Assembly: GCF_020880415.1 (NCBI RefSeq)
Contig: NZ_JAJIUJ010000037.1
Coordinates: 1-64,000 of the forward strand
Length of the DNA stretch: 64,000 bases
Direction: 5' to 3'
From: Xanthomonas euvesicatoria pv. euvesicatoria
GTDB lineage: Bacteria > Pseudomonadota > Gammaproteobacteria > Xanthomonadales > Xanthomonadaceae
The notes beneath the pieces are model-generated. The model was not told where the DNA came from and made no database searches. It saw only the letters and a list, made by a program, of their open reading frames with translations. A program made the translations under genes and the position numbers. Below are positions 53,710-64,000 of the stretch, in pieces. The first letter of the stretch is position 1, and the number at the start of each line of letters is the position of its first letter.

Positions 53710-54342
53710 TTACTTGATCTGGACACGCTTGCCCTGACCGAGCGCATAAACTTCCGGGGAGCGCTTGCGCGAGGCCGCCGGCTTGCGAATCGTCACCTTC
53801 TCATAGCGGCGGCGAAGCTCGCGAATGTAGTCGTCAGACCCGACACCCTGGAACAGCTTGATCAGAAATGCCCCGCCCGGCTTGAGGTGGGTGTCGGCAA
53901 ATTCCATGGCCAGTTCCGCCAGGTGCATCATCCGCGGTTGGTCGACCGCATCCATGCCACTCTTATTGGGGGCCATATCCGACAGCACAAGGTCCACCGG
54001 CACATCGCCCAGCATCGCTTCGAATTGGGATAGGACGGCCTGCTCCCTGAAGTCGCCGTGAAGGAACTCCACGCCCGCCAGGGCCGGCATGTCCAGGATA
54101 TCCAGCGCCACCACCCGGCCGCTGTCGCCCATGGATTTGCGCACCTGTTGCGACCACCCGCCCGGGGCCGCGCCCAGATCGACCACCACCATGCCCGGCT
54201 TGAGCAGGCGGTCGCGCTGCAGCAACTCTTCCAGCTTGTAGGCCGCGCGCGAGCGCATGCCCTCGGCCTGGGCCTTCTTCACGTAAGGGTCGGCGAAGTG
54301 TTCCTTGAGCCAGCGCTGGCTGCTTTTACTGCGGGAAGGCAT
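53710..54342 (-). CDS. rlmE: 23S rRNA (U2552-2'-O) methyltransferase RlmE
   Basis: 210 residues. The SAM motif VVDLGAAPGGWSQ and the K-D-K-E tetrad region (RSRAAYKL, LSDMAPN, FLIKLFQG) are visible. It methylates U2552 in late 50S assembly. It is upstream of ftsH by 60 bases and divergent from yhbY, the same order as E. coli. Confidence 0.97.
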   Translation of the reverse strand: MPSRSKSSQRWLKEHFADPYVKKAQAEGMRSRAAYKLEELLQRDRLLKPGMVVVDLGAAPGGWSQQVRKSMGDSGRVVALDILDMPALAGVEFLHGDFREQAVLSQFEAMLGDVPVDLVLSDMAPNKSGMDAVDQPRMMHLAELAMEFADTHLKPGGAFLIKLFQGVGSDDYIRELRRRYEKVTIRKPAASRKRSPEVYALGQGKRVQIK

Positions 54343-54407
54343 TGGCAAAGGGGTCCGAACGGGTCGCCATGATACCCTGAACACCCTTTGCTTCCCTTCG
54401 ATCCTGC

Positions 54408-54713
54408 ATGTCCATTGTTCTCACCTCCGCCCAGAACCGTTTCCTGCGCGGCCAGGCCCACGACCTCAAAGCCTTGCTGCAGACCGGCGGCAAAGGGGTC
54501 ACGCCGGCATTTCTGGCTGAACTCGAGGAAGTGCTCGAGCGCCACGAACTGGTCAAGGTGAAGGTGGCATCGGAGGATCGCGAGACACGTGATGCGCTGA
54601 TTGCCGAGCTGATCGAACAAACCGGCAGTGCGTTGGTACAGCGCATCGGCCACGTCGCCATTCTGTACCGCCCCAGCAAGGAAAAGCGCCAGATCGTGCT
54701 GCCGCGCGGCTGA
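54408..54713 (+). CDS. yhbY: CRM-domain RNA-binding protein YhbY
   Basis: 101 residues. A single CRM domain with the GGKGVTPAFL loop (GxxG type) and the LRGQAHDLKALLQ start. It associates with pre-50S ribosomes. Divergent from rlmE, as in E. coli. Confidence 0.95.
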   Translation: MSIVLTSAQNRFLRGQAHDLKALLQTGGKGVTPAFLAELEEVLERHELVKVKVASEDRETRDALIAELIEQTGSALVQRIGHVAILYRPSKEKRQIVLPRG

Positions 54714-54728
54714 GCCAGCGAGTTCGTC

Positions 54729-55103
54729 ATGCCTTTAAGTCAGGAACACCCCGATTACGCCTACGCGCTGCGCGCGGCCGACGGCCGCCATGCCAAGGTG
54801 AACGAGCAGATCCTGCAGCAGAGCTTCATCCTGATGCCGGATGAGCTGGTAGAGCACTGGCCGGTCCAGACGCTGGAGCAACTCCAGGCCAGTCACATGG
54901 AGGCGGTGCTGGCGCTCAACCCGGCCGTGATCCTGCTCGGCACCGGCGAACGCCAGTTGTTTCCCAGGACCGACGTGCTGGCGGCCTGCCTGACCCGCGG
55001 CATCGGCCTGGAGGCGATGACCAATGCCGCCGCCGCACGCACCTACAACGTGCTGGCCAGCGAAGGCCGGCGGGTGGCCTTGGCGATGGTGTTGCCGGGC
55101 TGA
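54729..55103 (+). CDS. Mth938-like (DUF498) protein
   Basis: 124 residues with the DUF498/Mth938 fold: QSFILMPDEL near the start, NPAVILLGTGERQ centrally and AARTYNVLASEGRRVALAMVL at the end. Homologues include the human assembly factor NDUFAF3; the bacterial role is unclear. It lies 15 bases after yhbY and is probably co-transcribed. Confidence 0.85.
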   Translation: MPLSQEHPDYAYALRAADGRHAKVNEQILQQSFILMPDELVEHWPVQTLEQLQASHMEAVLALNPAVILLGTGERQLFPRTDVLAACLTRGIGLEAMTNAAAARTYNVLASEGRRVALAMVLPG

Positions 55104-55114
55104 TTGGCTTGGTA

Positions 55115-55293
55115 CGGGATTCGGGAATCGGGATTGGGGATTCGTAAGAGCGGGCTTCCGCAAGCTGCGCCTTCAATAGCCAAACCAGGCTAGAGCGTCA
55201 ATTGGTCCAAGTGGTGAGTCCGAAGAACCCACTCTCTTTCCGGATACGAACAGCCCAGGGCCGTTGCGAATCCCGAATCCCAACTCCCCAATC
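55115..55293. repeat. intergenic element with long inverted ends
   Basis: The left end, rich in CGGGATTCGGGAATCGGG-type units (55115-55144), is matched inversely by the right end (55266-55293). The middle of about 120 bases has no gene. It fills the gap between the convergent DUF498 and nlpD genes. It may be a REP/MITE-like element or a complex terminator. Confidence 0.6.
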
Positions 55294-56073
55294 TCATTTC
55301 TTCGGCAAATACAGCAGCGGATCGACCGGCTTGCCGTTGTAGCGGATCTCGAAGTGCAACATGTCGCGGGAGGCGCCGCTGCGGCCCATTTCGGCAATTT
55401 GCTGCCCCGCCTTGACGCTCTGGCCCTCGTTGAGCAGGCGCTTGCGGTTGTGGCCGTACGCGGATAGCCACTGGTCGTTGTGCTTGATGATGATCAGCTC
55501 GCCGTAACCGACCAGGCCGGCGCCGGAATACACCACCACGCCATCGGCGGCGGCACGCACGGCCTGACCGCTGGTGCCGGCGATGTCCACGCCCTGCTTG
55601 GTGGTTTCGCCAGTGACGAAGGTGCCCACCACGACGCCATCGGCCGGCCAACGCCACGAAAATCCGCTACTGACCGGTGCGGCGATCGGCGCGACGGGGC
55701 GCGGCGGGGCCACGGTGCCGCCAGCCACCGGCGCGCTGCCACCCGGCTTGCTGGTACCGGGCGGATACAACTTGAGCGTCTGGCCGGGATAGATGGTGTT
55801 TGGGGAAGACAGGCCATTCCAGGCGGCCAGATCCGCAGCGGTGATATTGGTCCGGCGCGAGATCGCGTACAGGGTGTCGCCGCGCTGCACGGTGACCGTG
55901 GCACCCGGACGCGGCACCGAAGGACGCGGCGCGGCGCTGGGGCGCGACGACGACCCGCCACCGCTCGCTCCGGGCGAACGCACCACCGTTGCGCTGCTGC
56001 AGGCGGTCAGTCCGATGGCCATTGCGAGCATGACTGCTGTCTTGCGTGCCGAATTCATCTGCGTCTTGCTCAT
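55294..56073 (-). CDS. nlpD: murein hydrolase activator NlpD
   Basis: 259 residues. Lipobox GLTAC (Cys25), a LysM domain (about 57-103; VQRGDTLYAISRRTNITAADL) and a degenerate LytM/M23 domain. The first zinc position reads KQGVDIAG where active enzymes have a His, as in E. coli NlpD (NKGIDIAG); LHFEIRYNGK is kept. It would activate an amidase at the septum rather than cut peptidoglycan. rpoS, the usual neighbour, is absent. The start codon shares ATGA with the yqaA-like gene. Confidence 0.93.
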   Translation of the reverse strand: MSKTQMNSARKTAVMLAMAIGLTACSSATVVRSPGASGGGSSSRPSAAPRPSVPRPGATVTVQRGDTLYAISRRTNITAADLAAWNGLSSPNTIYPGQTLKLYPPGTSKPGGSAPVAGGTVAPPRPVAPIAAPVSSGFSWRWPADGVVVGTFVTGETTKQGVDIAGTSGQAVRAAADGVVVYSGAGLVGYGELIIIKHNDQWLSAYGHNRKRLLNEGQSVKAGQQIAEMGRSGASRDMLHFEIRYNGKPVDPLLYLPKK

Positions 56074-56684
56074 CCGTTCGTTGTCTTCCACACCAACCAG
56101 CCCGCACCGACCGCCAGCACCGCCATTGCAACCCAGCCCAGCGGCTCGATCCAGCGATGCAGCGCCGCTTCGGCCCGCGCACCGCCCAGGCGGATCGCGC
56201 CGGCCACCAGATACACGCGCTTGCCGCGCCCGACCAACATGCTGGCGATGAATGGCAGGATCGGCACGCCGACCACGCCCGAGGCCCAGGTAAAGATCTT
56301 CAGCGGGATCGGGGTAAACCCGACCAGGACCAGCGCCCAGAACGCCTTCCACGGCGAATCGGCCACCAGCGTGCGCAGGGTTTCGATCTGCTGCTGGATC
56401 TTCGCGCTCCAGCCCAGCCATTCGATCAGCGGCTGCAGCGCGGCGAAGGCGAAATGGCCAAGCAGATAACCGACCAGGGCGCCGCAGATCGAGCCGATCA
56501 GGCTCAGGGTCGCAAACCAGAGCGAGCGCTTGGGCTCGGCCAGCGACATCGGTGCCAACATCACTTCCGGCGGCACCGGGAAAATGAAGCCCTCAACGAA
56601 GCTGAGACCGGTCAGCAGCGCGGGTGCGCGGCGATGGCGCGACCAACGGATGGCCACGTCGTACAACGGCCCAAAAATCTTCAT
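56070..56684 (-). CDS. YqaA-like membrane protein (SNARE-associated family)
   Basis: 204 residues with about four to five hydrophobic segments and the family patterns FVEGFIFPVPPEVMLAPM and VGFTPIPLKIFTWASG. It is a short DedA relative. It lies between pcm and nlpD, overlapping nlpD by 4 bases; E. coli has no such gene at this site. Function unknown, probably membrane lipid related. Confidence 0.88.
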   Translation of the reverse strand: MKIFGPLYDVAIRWSRHRRAPALLTGLSFVEGFIFPVPPEVMLAPMSLAEPKRSLWFATLSLIGSICGALVGYLLGHFAFAALQPLIEWLGWSAKIQQQIETLRTLVADSPWKAFWALVLVGFTPIPLKIFTWASGVVGVPILPFIASMLVGRGKRVYLVAGAIRLGGARAEAALHRWIEPLGWVAMAVLAVGAGWLVWKTTNG

Positions 56685-56702
56685 CGAAGAACTCTCATGG
56701 AT

Positions 56703-57380
56703 TCAATCCAGCATGCCCGACAACAGCGGGACGAACGTGACCGGCGCCAGAACCTGTTGTTCGATGGCGCCATCGGCCCCGCGGGTGAGTTGCACCAACG
56801 ATTGCGAGGAAGGCCCTCCGACCGGCGCGACCAGGCGCCCGCCGACCGCCAGCTGGTCGACCAATGCATCGACCAACGCCGGTGCGGCAGCGGTCACCAC
56901 GATGGCGTCGTACGGCCCGTGTTCGGGCCAGCCGATGCGGCCGTCGTCGTGCTTGCTGCGCACATTCATGCCCAGGTGCCGGAAGCGCTTGCGCGCCTGC
57001 CGCAGCAGGTCGCCGATGCGCTCGACGGTGTAGACCTCCAGCCCCAGCGCCGCCAGGATCGCGCCCTGGTAGCCGGAGCCGGTGCCCACTTCGAGTACCT
57101 TGGCCGGGGTCACCTGCAGCACCGCTTCGGTCATGCGCGCCACCACCCAGGGCTGGGAGATGGTCTGGCCATGGCCGATCGGCAGCGCAGTGTCTTCGTA
57201 GGCGCGCGAGGCCAGCGCTTCATCGATGAACAGATGCCGCGGCACGGTGCGCATCGCGTTGAGCGTGGCCTCGTCCTGGATGCCCGCCTCGCGCAAGCGC
57301 TCGACCAGGCGGTCGCGCACGCGTTGCGAGGTCATGCCGATCCCGACCGACTCCGGTTGCAGGCGCAGCCTCGGCGTCAT
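56703..57380 (-). CDS. pcm: protein-L-isoaspartate O-methyltransferase
   Basis: 225 residues. SAM motif [15 protein letters not shown] and the [11 protein letters not shown] substrate loop. It repairs isoaspartyl residues. Its start ATG overlaps the surE stop (57377-57380), the conserved surE-pcm pair. Upstream in-frame codons are surE in another frame. Confidence 0.97.
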   Translation of the reverse strand: MTPRLRLQPESVGIGMTSQRVRDRLVERLREAGIQDEATLNAMRTVPRHLFIDEALASRAYEDTALPIGHGQTISQPWVVARMTEAVLQVTPAKVLEVGTGSGYQGAILAALGLEVYTVERIGDLLRQARKRFRHLGMNVRSKHDDGRIGWPEHGPYDAIVVTAAAPALVDALVDQLAVGGRLVAPVGGPSSQSLVQLTRGADGAIEQQVLAPVTFVPLLSGMLD

Positions 57381-58156
57381 GCCGGGCCGTCCAGCGCTGC
57401 GGTCAACCCACCCACCCAGCCGGCAACGGTGTCCAGTGCCTGGTAGCGGGTGAGATCGACGTGGATCGGCGTGATCGAGATATGCCCGGTACGCACGGCG
57501 TGGAAATCGGTACCGGCGCCAGCGTCCTGCTCGGGACCGGCCGGGCCGATCCAGTACACGGTGCGGCCGCGCGGATCGCGCTGCGGCACGCACGGCTCGG
57601 ACCGGTGGCGGTTGCCGAGCCGGGTGACTTCGAAACCGAGCACATCCGACCATGCCAGATCCGGCACGTTGACGTTGAGGATAGTGTCGGCGGGCAACGG
57701 GTCGGCCTTCAGCCGCGCCACGATTTCCACCGCAGCGCGCGCGGCGGTGTCGTAGTGATGCGCCTGGTGATTGTGCGTGACCAACGACACCGCCACCGCC
57801 GGCAAGCCGAGGAAGCGGCCTTCCATTGCGGCCGACACTGTGCCCGAATAGATCACGTCGTCGCCCAGATTGGCCGAATTATTGATCCCGGAGACCACGA
57901 TGTCCGGGTCGTAATCGAGCATACCGGTGAGTGCCAGATGCACGCAGTCGGTCGGCGTGCCGGCCACTGCGCAGGTCTGCGCATCGACGCGGCGGGTGCG
58001 GATCGGCACATCCAGCGTCAGCGAATTGCTGGCGCCGGAGCGATCGCGGTCGGGCGCGACCACCATCACTTCGTGACCGGCATGGCGCAGCGCCTCGGCC
58101 AAAATCTGGATGCCGGGGGCGTCGACACCGTCGTCGTTGCTAACCAGTACGCGCAT
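57377..58156 (-). CDS. surE: 5'-nucleotidase SurE
   Basis: 259 residues. The N-terminal [16 protein letters not shown] (metal-binding NDD), SGASNSLT and [20 protein letters not shown] are diagnostic. It hydrolyses nucleoside monophosphates in the stationary phase. The true start is at 58156; the open frame continues upstream over smr in another frame. Confidence 0.97.
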   Translation of the reverse strand: MRVLVSNDDGVDAPGIQILAEALRHAGHEVMVVAPDRDRSGASNSLTLDVPIRTRRVDAQTCAVAGTPTDCVHLALTGMLDYDPDIVVSGINNSANLGDDVIYSGTVSAAMEGRFLGLPAVAVSLVTHNHQAHHYDTAARAAVEIVARLKADPLPADTILNVNVPDLAWSDVLGFEVTRLGNRHRSEPCVPQRDPRGRTVYWIGPAGPEQDAGAGTDFHAVRTGHISITPIHVDLTRYQALDTVAGWVGGLTAALDGPA

Positions 58157-58255
58157 GGGACTCCTCGGAAAACCGGGCCATGATACCGGATGCGTCCCGC
58201 GCCTTCGCGCTTGATCTTCGCGTGCGTCTGCGCTTGGACCGGGTACGCTGTGCAG

Positions 58256-58798
58256 ATGTCGCATCCTGAAGACGAAGACGACGGCGCGTTGTTCCGCGCA
58301 GCGATCGGCGCGGTCAAGCCGATTCGTGAAGTCGCCCCACCGGCCAACGCCAAGCCACGCCCCAAGCCGCGCGCGCGCATGGCCGAGCGCGACGACGCCC
58401 AAGCGCATACCGAATTTGCGCGCCTGCTGCGCGACAGCGCGCCGCTGGAAGCGGGCGATACCGCCAGCTATCGGCGCGAGAATCTTCCCACCCGCTTGTT
58501 TCAACGGCTCAAGCGCGGGCAATTCTCGGTGCAGGACGAACTGGATCTGCACGGCGCCACCGCAGCGCAGGCCGAATCGTTGCTGCGCCAGTTCCTGCTG
58601 GACGCACACGCGCACGAACATGGTTGCGTGCGCATCATCCACGGCAAGGGACTGCAATCGGACACCGGTGCGCCCGTGCTGAAGAACCTCATGGACCGGC
58701 TGCTGCGTCAACGCAACGATGTGCTGGCGTTTCATTCGGCGCCGCCGACGCAGGGCGGTACCGGGGCGCTGCTGGTGTTGCTGGCGCGGCGGCGATAG
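58256..58798 (+). CDS. Smr-domain protein
   Basis: 180 residues. An unstructured N-terminal part with basic runs is followed by a Smr domain (about 95-180): [19 protein letters not shown], then [18 protein letters not shown]. Smr domains nick DNA or cleave RNA; SmrA/SmrB act on mismatch repair or stalled ribosomes in other species. It is the only plus-strand gene inside the surE-truD block. Confidence 0.88.
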   Translation: MSHPEDEDDGALFRAAIGAVKPIREVAPPANAKPRPKPRARMAERDDAQAHTEFARLLRDSAPLEAGDTASYRRENLPTRLFQRLKRGQFSVQDELDLHGATAAQAESLLRQFLLDAHAHEHGCVRIIHGKGLQSDTGAPVLKNLMDRLLRQRNDVLAFHSAPPTQGGTGALLVLLARRR

Positions 58799-59047
58799 GC
58801 CGATGATTACGCGCGAGTGATGCGAAACGGCAGCCATTGCGCATGGCGACGTGTTGTCTGGAAGGTCTGTCGCGCATGCTCGTCGGGCACGAGCCGATTC
58901 CTGTTGCGCGCCTTGTGCAGCTGGCCATCGCTCGTGGCGCCGCGACCGGCCACTATCGCCTCAGCGACCGCCGAGGCCGCTTTTGCGCGCACCGCATGAT
59001 TGGACCATCCATGCTGCCCCGCGCGATCGGCCGGCGTTTGTACGCGA

Positions 59048-60157
59048 TCATGCGTCGGCGCGCATGCCGACGTTGAAGCGACCGGCGTCGGTGACATCTC
59101 CCAGTTCCCACAGCACCGCGGTGGCATAACAGCCAGGCGGCAGCGCGAACTCCAATTGCAGGGTCTGTGCCTCCAGCCATCGATAGTCCAGACCCTGCGG
59201 GCGCAAGCGCAGCGCGCGGCGCTCCTGCTTCAGCCCCGCTGCTTCCAGGCCTTGGCGCAATGCTTCGGATTGCGGATCGGACAACGCGCCCTGCTCCAGC
59301 GCTGCCGCTTGATCGGCCGAGCGCAGGTCACCAACGCCCCACAACGGCCCGCTGGGATGGATATCGAAACGTGCCAATCGCTCTGCCAGGGCCTCGCTCC
59401 ACGGCTCCGGGCCGAAGACGCTGCGCGAGCCGTCCAGCATCCACGCCTCGCCCTGCAGTGCGCTATCCCAACTGCCCTGCGCCACGCGTGCGCCAAGCAC
59501 GCGATTGAACAGGACCGAACGCGCTGCCGACAGCAACATCGAGCGCTGATCGTTGCGCAGCCGCCGCCTGGATGTGGGCGCCGGCAGCAACGTTCCGTCC
59601 TCAGCTTGCACATGACCGAACATCGCCAGCGCAGCCGCCACATTTGCGCCATCGCGACCGAAGCGTTGTTCGCCGAACCAATTGGGAATGCCACGCGCAG
59701 CAATCGCCTGCAGCCGTTGCTCGATCGCCTCGCGCTCGCCCTGCACCTGGCGCAGCGTCAGCACGAAGCGGTTCCCGTGCAGCGCACCGCGTTGCAGCTT
59801 GCGGTTGTGCCAGGCGCTCTGGACCACCTGCATCTGCGCATCATCCAGCGCGGCGATATCCGGCGCGATGCGCTTGGGCAGATGCACGCTGAAGCGCTGG
59901 GTGGTCACTGCATGGCGATCTTTCAGACCCGCATAGCTGACGCCCATCTCGGCGATGCCGGCCCAATGCGCAAGCTGTTTGGCGATATAGGCGGTGTTCT
60001 GGCCACGCTTGCGCACGGTGAGCAGCAGATGCTCGCCTTCACCGGAAGGCTCGAATGCCGGCAGCTCGTCGAGCTGGAAATCGTCCGGGGTGCTGCGCAT
60101 CGCCGCGCTGAGCACGGCAGCGCCATGCGCACGCGGCAGCAAAGAGGTCTCGCTCAT
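59048..60157 (-). CDS. truD: tRNA pseudouridine(13) synthase TruD
   Basis: 369 residues. The catalytic Asp is in [11 protein letters not shown] and the family motif [13 protein letters not shown] is intact. It makes pseudouridine 13 in tRNA-Glu. The start at 60157 is the first ATG after the ispF gene with conserved sequence ([12 protein letters not shown]). Order ispD-ispF-truD-surE as in E. coli. Confidence 0.96.
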   Translation of the reverse strand: MSETSLLPRAHGAAVLSAAMRSTPDDFQLDELPAFEPSGEGEHLLLTVRKRGQNTAYIAKQLAHWAGIAEMGVSYAGLKDRHAVTTQRFSVHLPKRIAPDIAALDDAQMQVVQSAWHNRKLQRGALHGNRFVLTLRQVQGEREAIEQRLQAIAARGIPNWFGEQRFGRDGANVAAALAMFGHVQAEDGTLLPAPTSRRRLRNDQRSMLLSAARSVLFNRVLGARVAQGSWDSALQGEAWMLDGSRSVFGPEPWSEALAERLARFDIHPSGPLWGVGDLRSADQAAALEQGALSDPQSEALRQGLEAAGLKQERRALRLRPQGLDYRWLEAQTLQLEFALPPGCYATAVLWELGDVTDAGRFNVGMRADA

Positions 60158-60270
60158 GGTGTGGTTCGCCTTCGCGCCGGACGTGGCGCGCTGTGCGCCG
60201 AATGATTCGGCGCGGTGATTGCGTCGGGCAGCATCGGCGCCGGCTCCGGCCCCAAGCGCTGCCTGTGTTG

Positions 60271-60771
60271 CTATTGATGAGGCACAGCGGTCCTGCCCAG
60301 CAACACCGCGGCCTGTGCAGCGATCCCTTCGCCGCGGCCGGTGAAACCCAACTGTTCGCTGGTGGTGGCCTTGACGCTGACCGCATCGAGTTCGATCGCC
60401 AGCAGGCCGGCAATGCGCTCGCGCATGGCCACCGCATGCGGGCCGACCTTGGGGCGCTCGCAGATCACGGTGATGTCGGCATTGCCGACGCGCCATCCGC
60501 GCTCGCGCAGCAAGCCATCGCAATGCTGCAGGAACTGTGCGCTGTCGGCGTCTTTCCAACGCGCATCGGAAGGCGGGAAATGCTGGCCGATATCGCCCAG
60601 CGCCAGCGCGCCCAGCATCGCATCGCACAGGGCGTGCAACACCACATCGCCATCGCTATGGGCGAGCACGCCGTGGCTGTGCGCCACGCGCACACCGCCA
60701 AGCATCACGTGGTCGCCAGGGCCGAACGCATGCACGTCGTAGCCTTGGCCGATTCGGAAATTGAAGGACAT
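60271..60771 (-). CDS. ispF: 2-C-methyl-D-erythritol 2,4-cyclodiphosphate synthase
   Basis: 166 residues. Zinc ligands in GYDVHAF and the later His region [23 protein letters not shown] are present, as is [14 protein letters not shown]. It is the fifth enzyme of the MEP isoprenoid route. It starts 3 bases after the ispD stop. Confidence 0.97.
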
Positions 60772-60774
60772 GGA

Positions 60775-61569
60775 TTAGATCTCTTCGGGCCCGGAAACCC
60801 GGGACCCCGGGCCGGAGAAAGCAGAAGCCAGAACGGACGACTGGGGATGTGCGCTTTCCGGGTCCCGGGCTCCGAGCCCCCGGTTGACCAGTTCAAATTC
60901 GAAGCGCGCCAGATCCGCAGGGGTCGTCACCTTAAAGTTGTCTTCGGCGCCTTCCACCAGCAAGGGGCGCAGCCCCATCCGCTCCATCGCCATCGCTTCA
61001 TCGGTGACCTCGACACCGGCCGCCGCGGCCTCGGTGAGTCCACGGATCAGTTGATGGCGACGAAACAGCTGCGGGGTGAGTGCGCGCCACAGGCGTTCGC
61101 GCGGTTCGGTGCCATCGATACCGCCATCGTCGCCGGCACGCTTGAGCGTATCGCGCACCGGTGCAGCCAGGATGGCGCCGACCGGGTCGCCACGGCCGAT
61201 TTCCAGCAGGCGGTCCAGATCGGCCAGGGCCAGATTCGGCCGCGCGGCATCGTGGACCAGCACGAAATCGTCGGCACGCACGCTTTCTGGCAAGGCCAGC
61301 AAGCCAGCCAGCACCGAGGCTGCGCGACTCGCACCCCCCAGGCAGGTCAGCACGGGCGTGGACTGCACCGCGGTCCAGCCGGGCCAATCGGCATCGCCGG
61401 GGGCGATTGCCACCATGATGCCGGCCAGCGCCGGATGCGCCGCCAGCGCAGCTAACGTATACGCCATCAGTGGCTGACCGCCGGCCGGCAAATACTGTTT
61501 GGGAAGCGGCCCGCCAAAACGGGTGCCGCGCCCGGCGGCCGGCACGATTGCCCAGATGGACCCGGTCAT
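60775..61569 (-). CDS. ispD: 2-C-methyl-D-erythritol 4-phosphate cytidylyltransferase
   Basis: 264 residues. CTP motif [28 protein letters not shown] and [12 protein letters not shown] are present. The core ends near FELVNRG; the last 30 or so residues ([19 protein letters not shown] and on) are encoded by an inverted-repeat element and look like an unneeded tail. It overlaps ftsB by 4 bases. Confidence 0.96.
   Translation of the reverse strand: MTGSIWAIVPAAGRGTRFGGPLPKQYLPAGGQPLMAYTLAALAAHPALAGIMVAIAPGDADWPGWTAVQSTPVLTCLGGASRAASVLAGLLALPESVRADDFVLVHDAARPNLALADLDRLLEIGRGDPVGAILAAPVRDTLKRAGDDGGIDGTEPRERLWRALTPQLFRRHQLIRGLTEAAAAGVEVTDEAMAMERMGLRPLLVEGAEDNFKVTTPADLARFEFELVNRGLGARDPESAHPQSSVLASAFSGPGSRVSGPEEI
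60788..60883. repeat. GC-rich inverted repeat at the 3' end of ispD
   Basis: Two arms, 60788-60816 and 60854-60883, both built on CCCGGGACCC-type units, face each other around 37 bases. The element lies inside the ispD reading frame and supplies its C-terminal tail. Confidence 0.6.
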
Positions 61570-61931
61570 GGGTGATCCACCGGATCGATCGGCTCAGGCG
61601 CTTGCTGTGGGGGGGCCGGAGCCTCAGGCGATGCAGGTGCCGGCAGCGGCGCATCCTCGACCACGCGATAGAACGTCTCGCCCGGCTTGATCATGCCCAG
61701 CTCGCTGCGCGCGCGTTCCTCGATTGCCGCCTCGCCGTCCTTCAAATCCTTCACCTCTGCTGCCAACGCCTGGTTGCGTTGGCGCAGACCTTCGTTGTCC
61801 TGTGTCTGATGCGCGACCTGGGCTTCCAGCATCATCACCTCGCCGGAATTCCCAGGCCCGAACCAGAAGCGGTACTGCAGCCAAGCCAGCAGTACCGCCA
61901 GCACCAGCAGTAGCCAGCGCCAGTTGCGCAC
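61566..61931 (-). CDS. ftsB: cell division protein FtsB
   Basis: 121 residues. One N-terminal membrane helix ([19 protein letters not shown]), then a coiled coil ([20 protein letters not shown]) and the [18 protein letters not shown] motif, then a Pro/Ala-rich tail. It is part of the FtsQBL complex at the septum. It follows eno by 3 bases. Confidence 0.95.
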   Translation of the reverse strand: MRNWRWLLLVLAVLLAWLQYRFWFGPGNSGEVMMLEAQVAHQTQDNEGLRQRNQALAAEVKDLKDGEAAIEERARSELGMIKPGETFYRVVEDAPLPAPASPEAPAPPQQAPEPIDPVDHP

Positions 61932-61934
61932 GGC

Positions 61935-63239
<1,305 letters not shown>

Positions 63240-63351
63240 TTACCAGTAAGGGGGGAAGTACACCGGAAACAAGCTGCCGGATTATCGCTGCACACCGGTC
63301 CATTGCCAAATCGCATGTCGCCGCTACACACAGCACGTCGCGGGCGGACCG

Positions 63352-63714
63352 CTACGCCATCAAGCCCAACAGCGACAAACCAGACAGCAGCAGCAAGAGC
63401 AACAGCAGGATCAGCGCGGCGATCGCCGCACCAGGCTGGCGACTCAGCCGTAATGCAGCCGAGCCTGTGGCCAGGCTACTGACAACGGCCATGGTGGCCA
63501 TGATCAGCGTGATGCGCATCGGCAGCCGCGTGGCTTGCATGGCATGGTCGCCATCGCCCGGCATGCCGATGCTGGCGGTAAACAGAACGGCCATGACCGC
63601 CATGCACGCCCACGCCGCGATCGACGCGGCCAGTGCCCACCAGCCCCAGGGCCAGTGGCGCCACCGCCGCTCCCGGCGGTGCGCTGCAGCGGCCGCGCGC
63701 TGATCAGAACTCAC
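63352..63714 (-). CDS. small inner-membrane protein
   Basis: About 120 residues with roughly three hydrophobic segments ([37 protein letters not shown]; and a Leu-rich C-terminus). I do not recognise the family. The GTG at 63714 overlaps the kdsA stop as GTGA, which supports this start over the ATG at 63801 lying inside kdsA. It is followed by a 124-base gap before eno. Confidence 0.65.
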   Translation of the reverse strand: MSSDQRAAAAAHRRERRWRHWPWGWWALAASIAAWACMAVMAVLFTASIGMPGDGDHAMQATRLPMRITLIMATMAVVSSLATGSAALRLSRQPGAAIAALILLLLLLLLSGLSLLGLMA

Positions 63715-64000
63715 GCAAAGCGCGCAAACCCGTGCTTCTTGGTGACGGCGTCCAGCTCCATCAGGGTTTCGAGCAGTTCTTCCATGCGATCCAGCGGCCA
63801 CGCATTGGGACCATCGGACAGCGCCTTGGACGGATCCGGGTGGGTTTCGGCGAACAGGCCGGAAATCCCGACCGCCACCGCCGCGCGCGCCAGCACCGGC
63901 ACGAACTCGCGCTGACCACCGGAGCTGCTGCCCTGCCCGCCCGGCAACTGCACCGAATGGGTAGCGTCGAACACCACCGGGCAGCCGGTGTCGCGCATCA
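63711..64000 (-). CDS. kdsA: 3-deoxy-D-manno-octulosonate 8-phosphate synthase, C-terminal part
   Basis: The last 95 or so codons of a KDO8P synthase; the 5' end is outside the window. [28 protein letters not shown] and [10 protein letters not shown] with the metal-binding Glu/His/Asp are diagnostic. It joins PEP and arabinose 5-phosphate for LPS. PEP from the nearby enolase links the two genes. Confidence 0.94.
   Translation of the reverse strand, partial: MRDTGCPVVFDATHSVQLPGGQGSSSGGQREFVPVLARAAVAVGISGLFAETHPDPSKALSDGPNAWPLDRMEELLETLMELDAVTKKHGFARFA

Overview
The window is about 64 kb of a high-GC gammaproteobacterial chromosome and looks like Xanthomonas, probably of the X. citri/axonopodis type. 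Reasons: paired TonB-dependent receptors of the Xanthomonas kind beside a xyloglucanase locus, a LexA box of the form TTAG-N6-TACTA, the order lexA-recA-recX-alaS-csrA, and the order kdsA-eno-ftsB-ispD-ispF-truD-surE-pcm-nlpD. I inferred the genus from gene content and order. I cannot name the species or strain.

Positions 1-19029, nearly all minus strand, hold a xyloglucan utilisation locus. Transcription runs right to left: TonB receptor 2 (broken by a frameshift), TonB receptor 1, GH74 endo-xyloglucanase, a CE20-type acetylesterase, GH35 beta-galactosidase (lipoprotein), GH31 alpha-xylosidase with a PA14 domain, GH95 alpha-L-fucosidase with a twin-arginine leader, xylulokinase xylB and the first codons of xylose isomerase xylA. 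Together they cut xyloglucan at the cell surface, import the oligosaccharides, strip acetyl, galactose, fucose and xylose, and send xylose to the pentose phosphate pathway. A locus of this composition is already known in X. citri, so the enzymes themselves are not new.

Positions 19284-24227 hold a LysR regulator and a divergent four-gene galactonate operon: KDPGal aldolase, galactonate dehydratase, SMP-30 lactonase and KDGal kinase. A composite 27-bp sequence is shared by the upstream regions of both TonB receptor genes and by the lysR-dgo intergenic region. This suggests that the galactonate operon and the xyloglucan locus form one regulon. It is the most interesting signal I found.

Positions 24311-39337 contain fdxA, a BamC-like lipoprotein with dapA, then gcvR-like, rraB, prxQ, phoH, a lipoprotein, a DUF1275 protein, thiD and a hydrolase. 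Next come two identical tRNA-Arg(ACG) genes, a DedA-rhodanese fusion, a yhaJ-like LysR gene divergent from a pirin, a soluble chemoreceptor with three PAS domains, about 1.1 kb with no convincing gene, tRNA-Ser(GCT) and csrA.

Positions 39477-51582 carry alaS, recX, recA, lexA (with a perfect LexA operator), an ABC1-family kinase, pncC, hflX, hfq, miaA and folP. Positions 51709-64000 carry ftsH and rlmE, yhbY and a DUF498 gene on the plus strand, then nlpD, yqaA-like, pcm, surE, smr (plus strand), truD, ispF, ispD, ftsB, eno, a small membrane protein and the 3' end of kdsA. Apart from intergenic inverted repeats this right half is ordinary housekeeping DNA.
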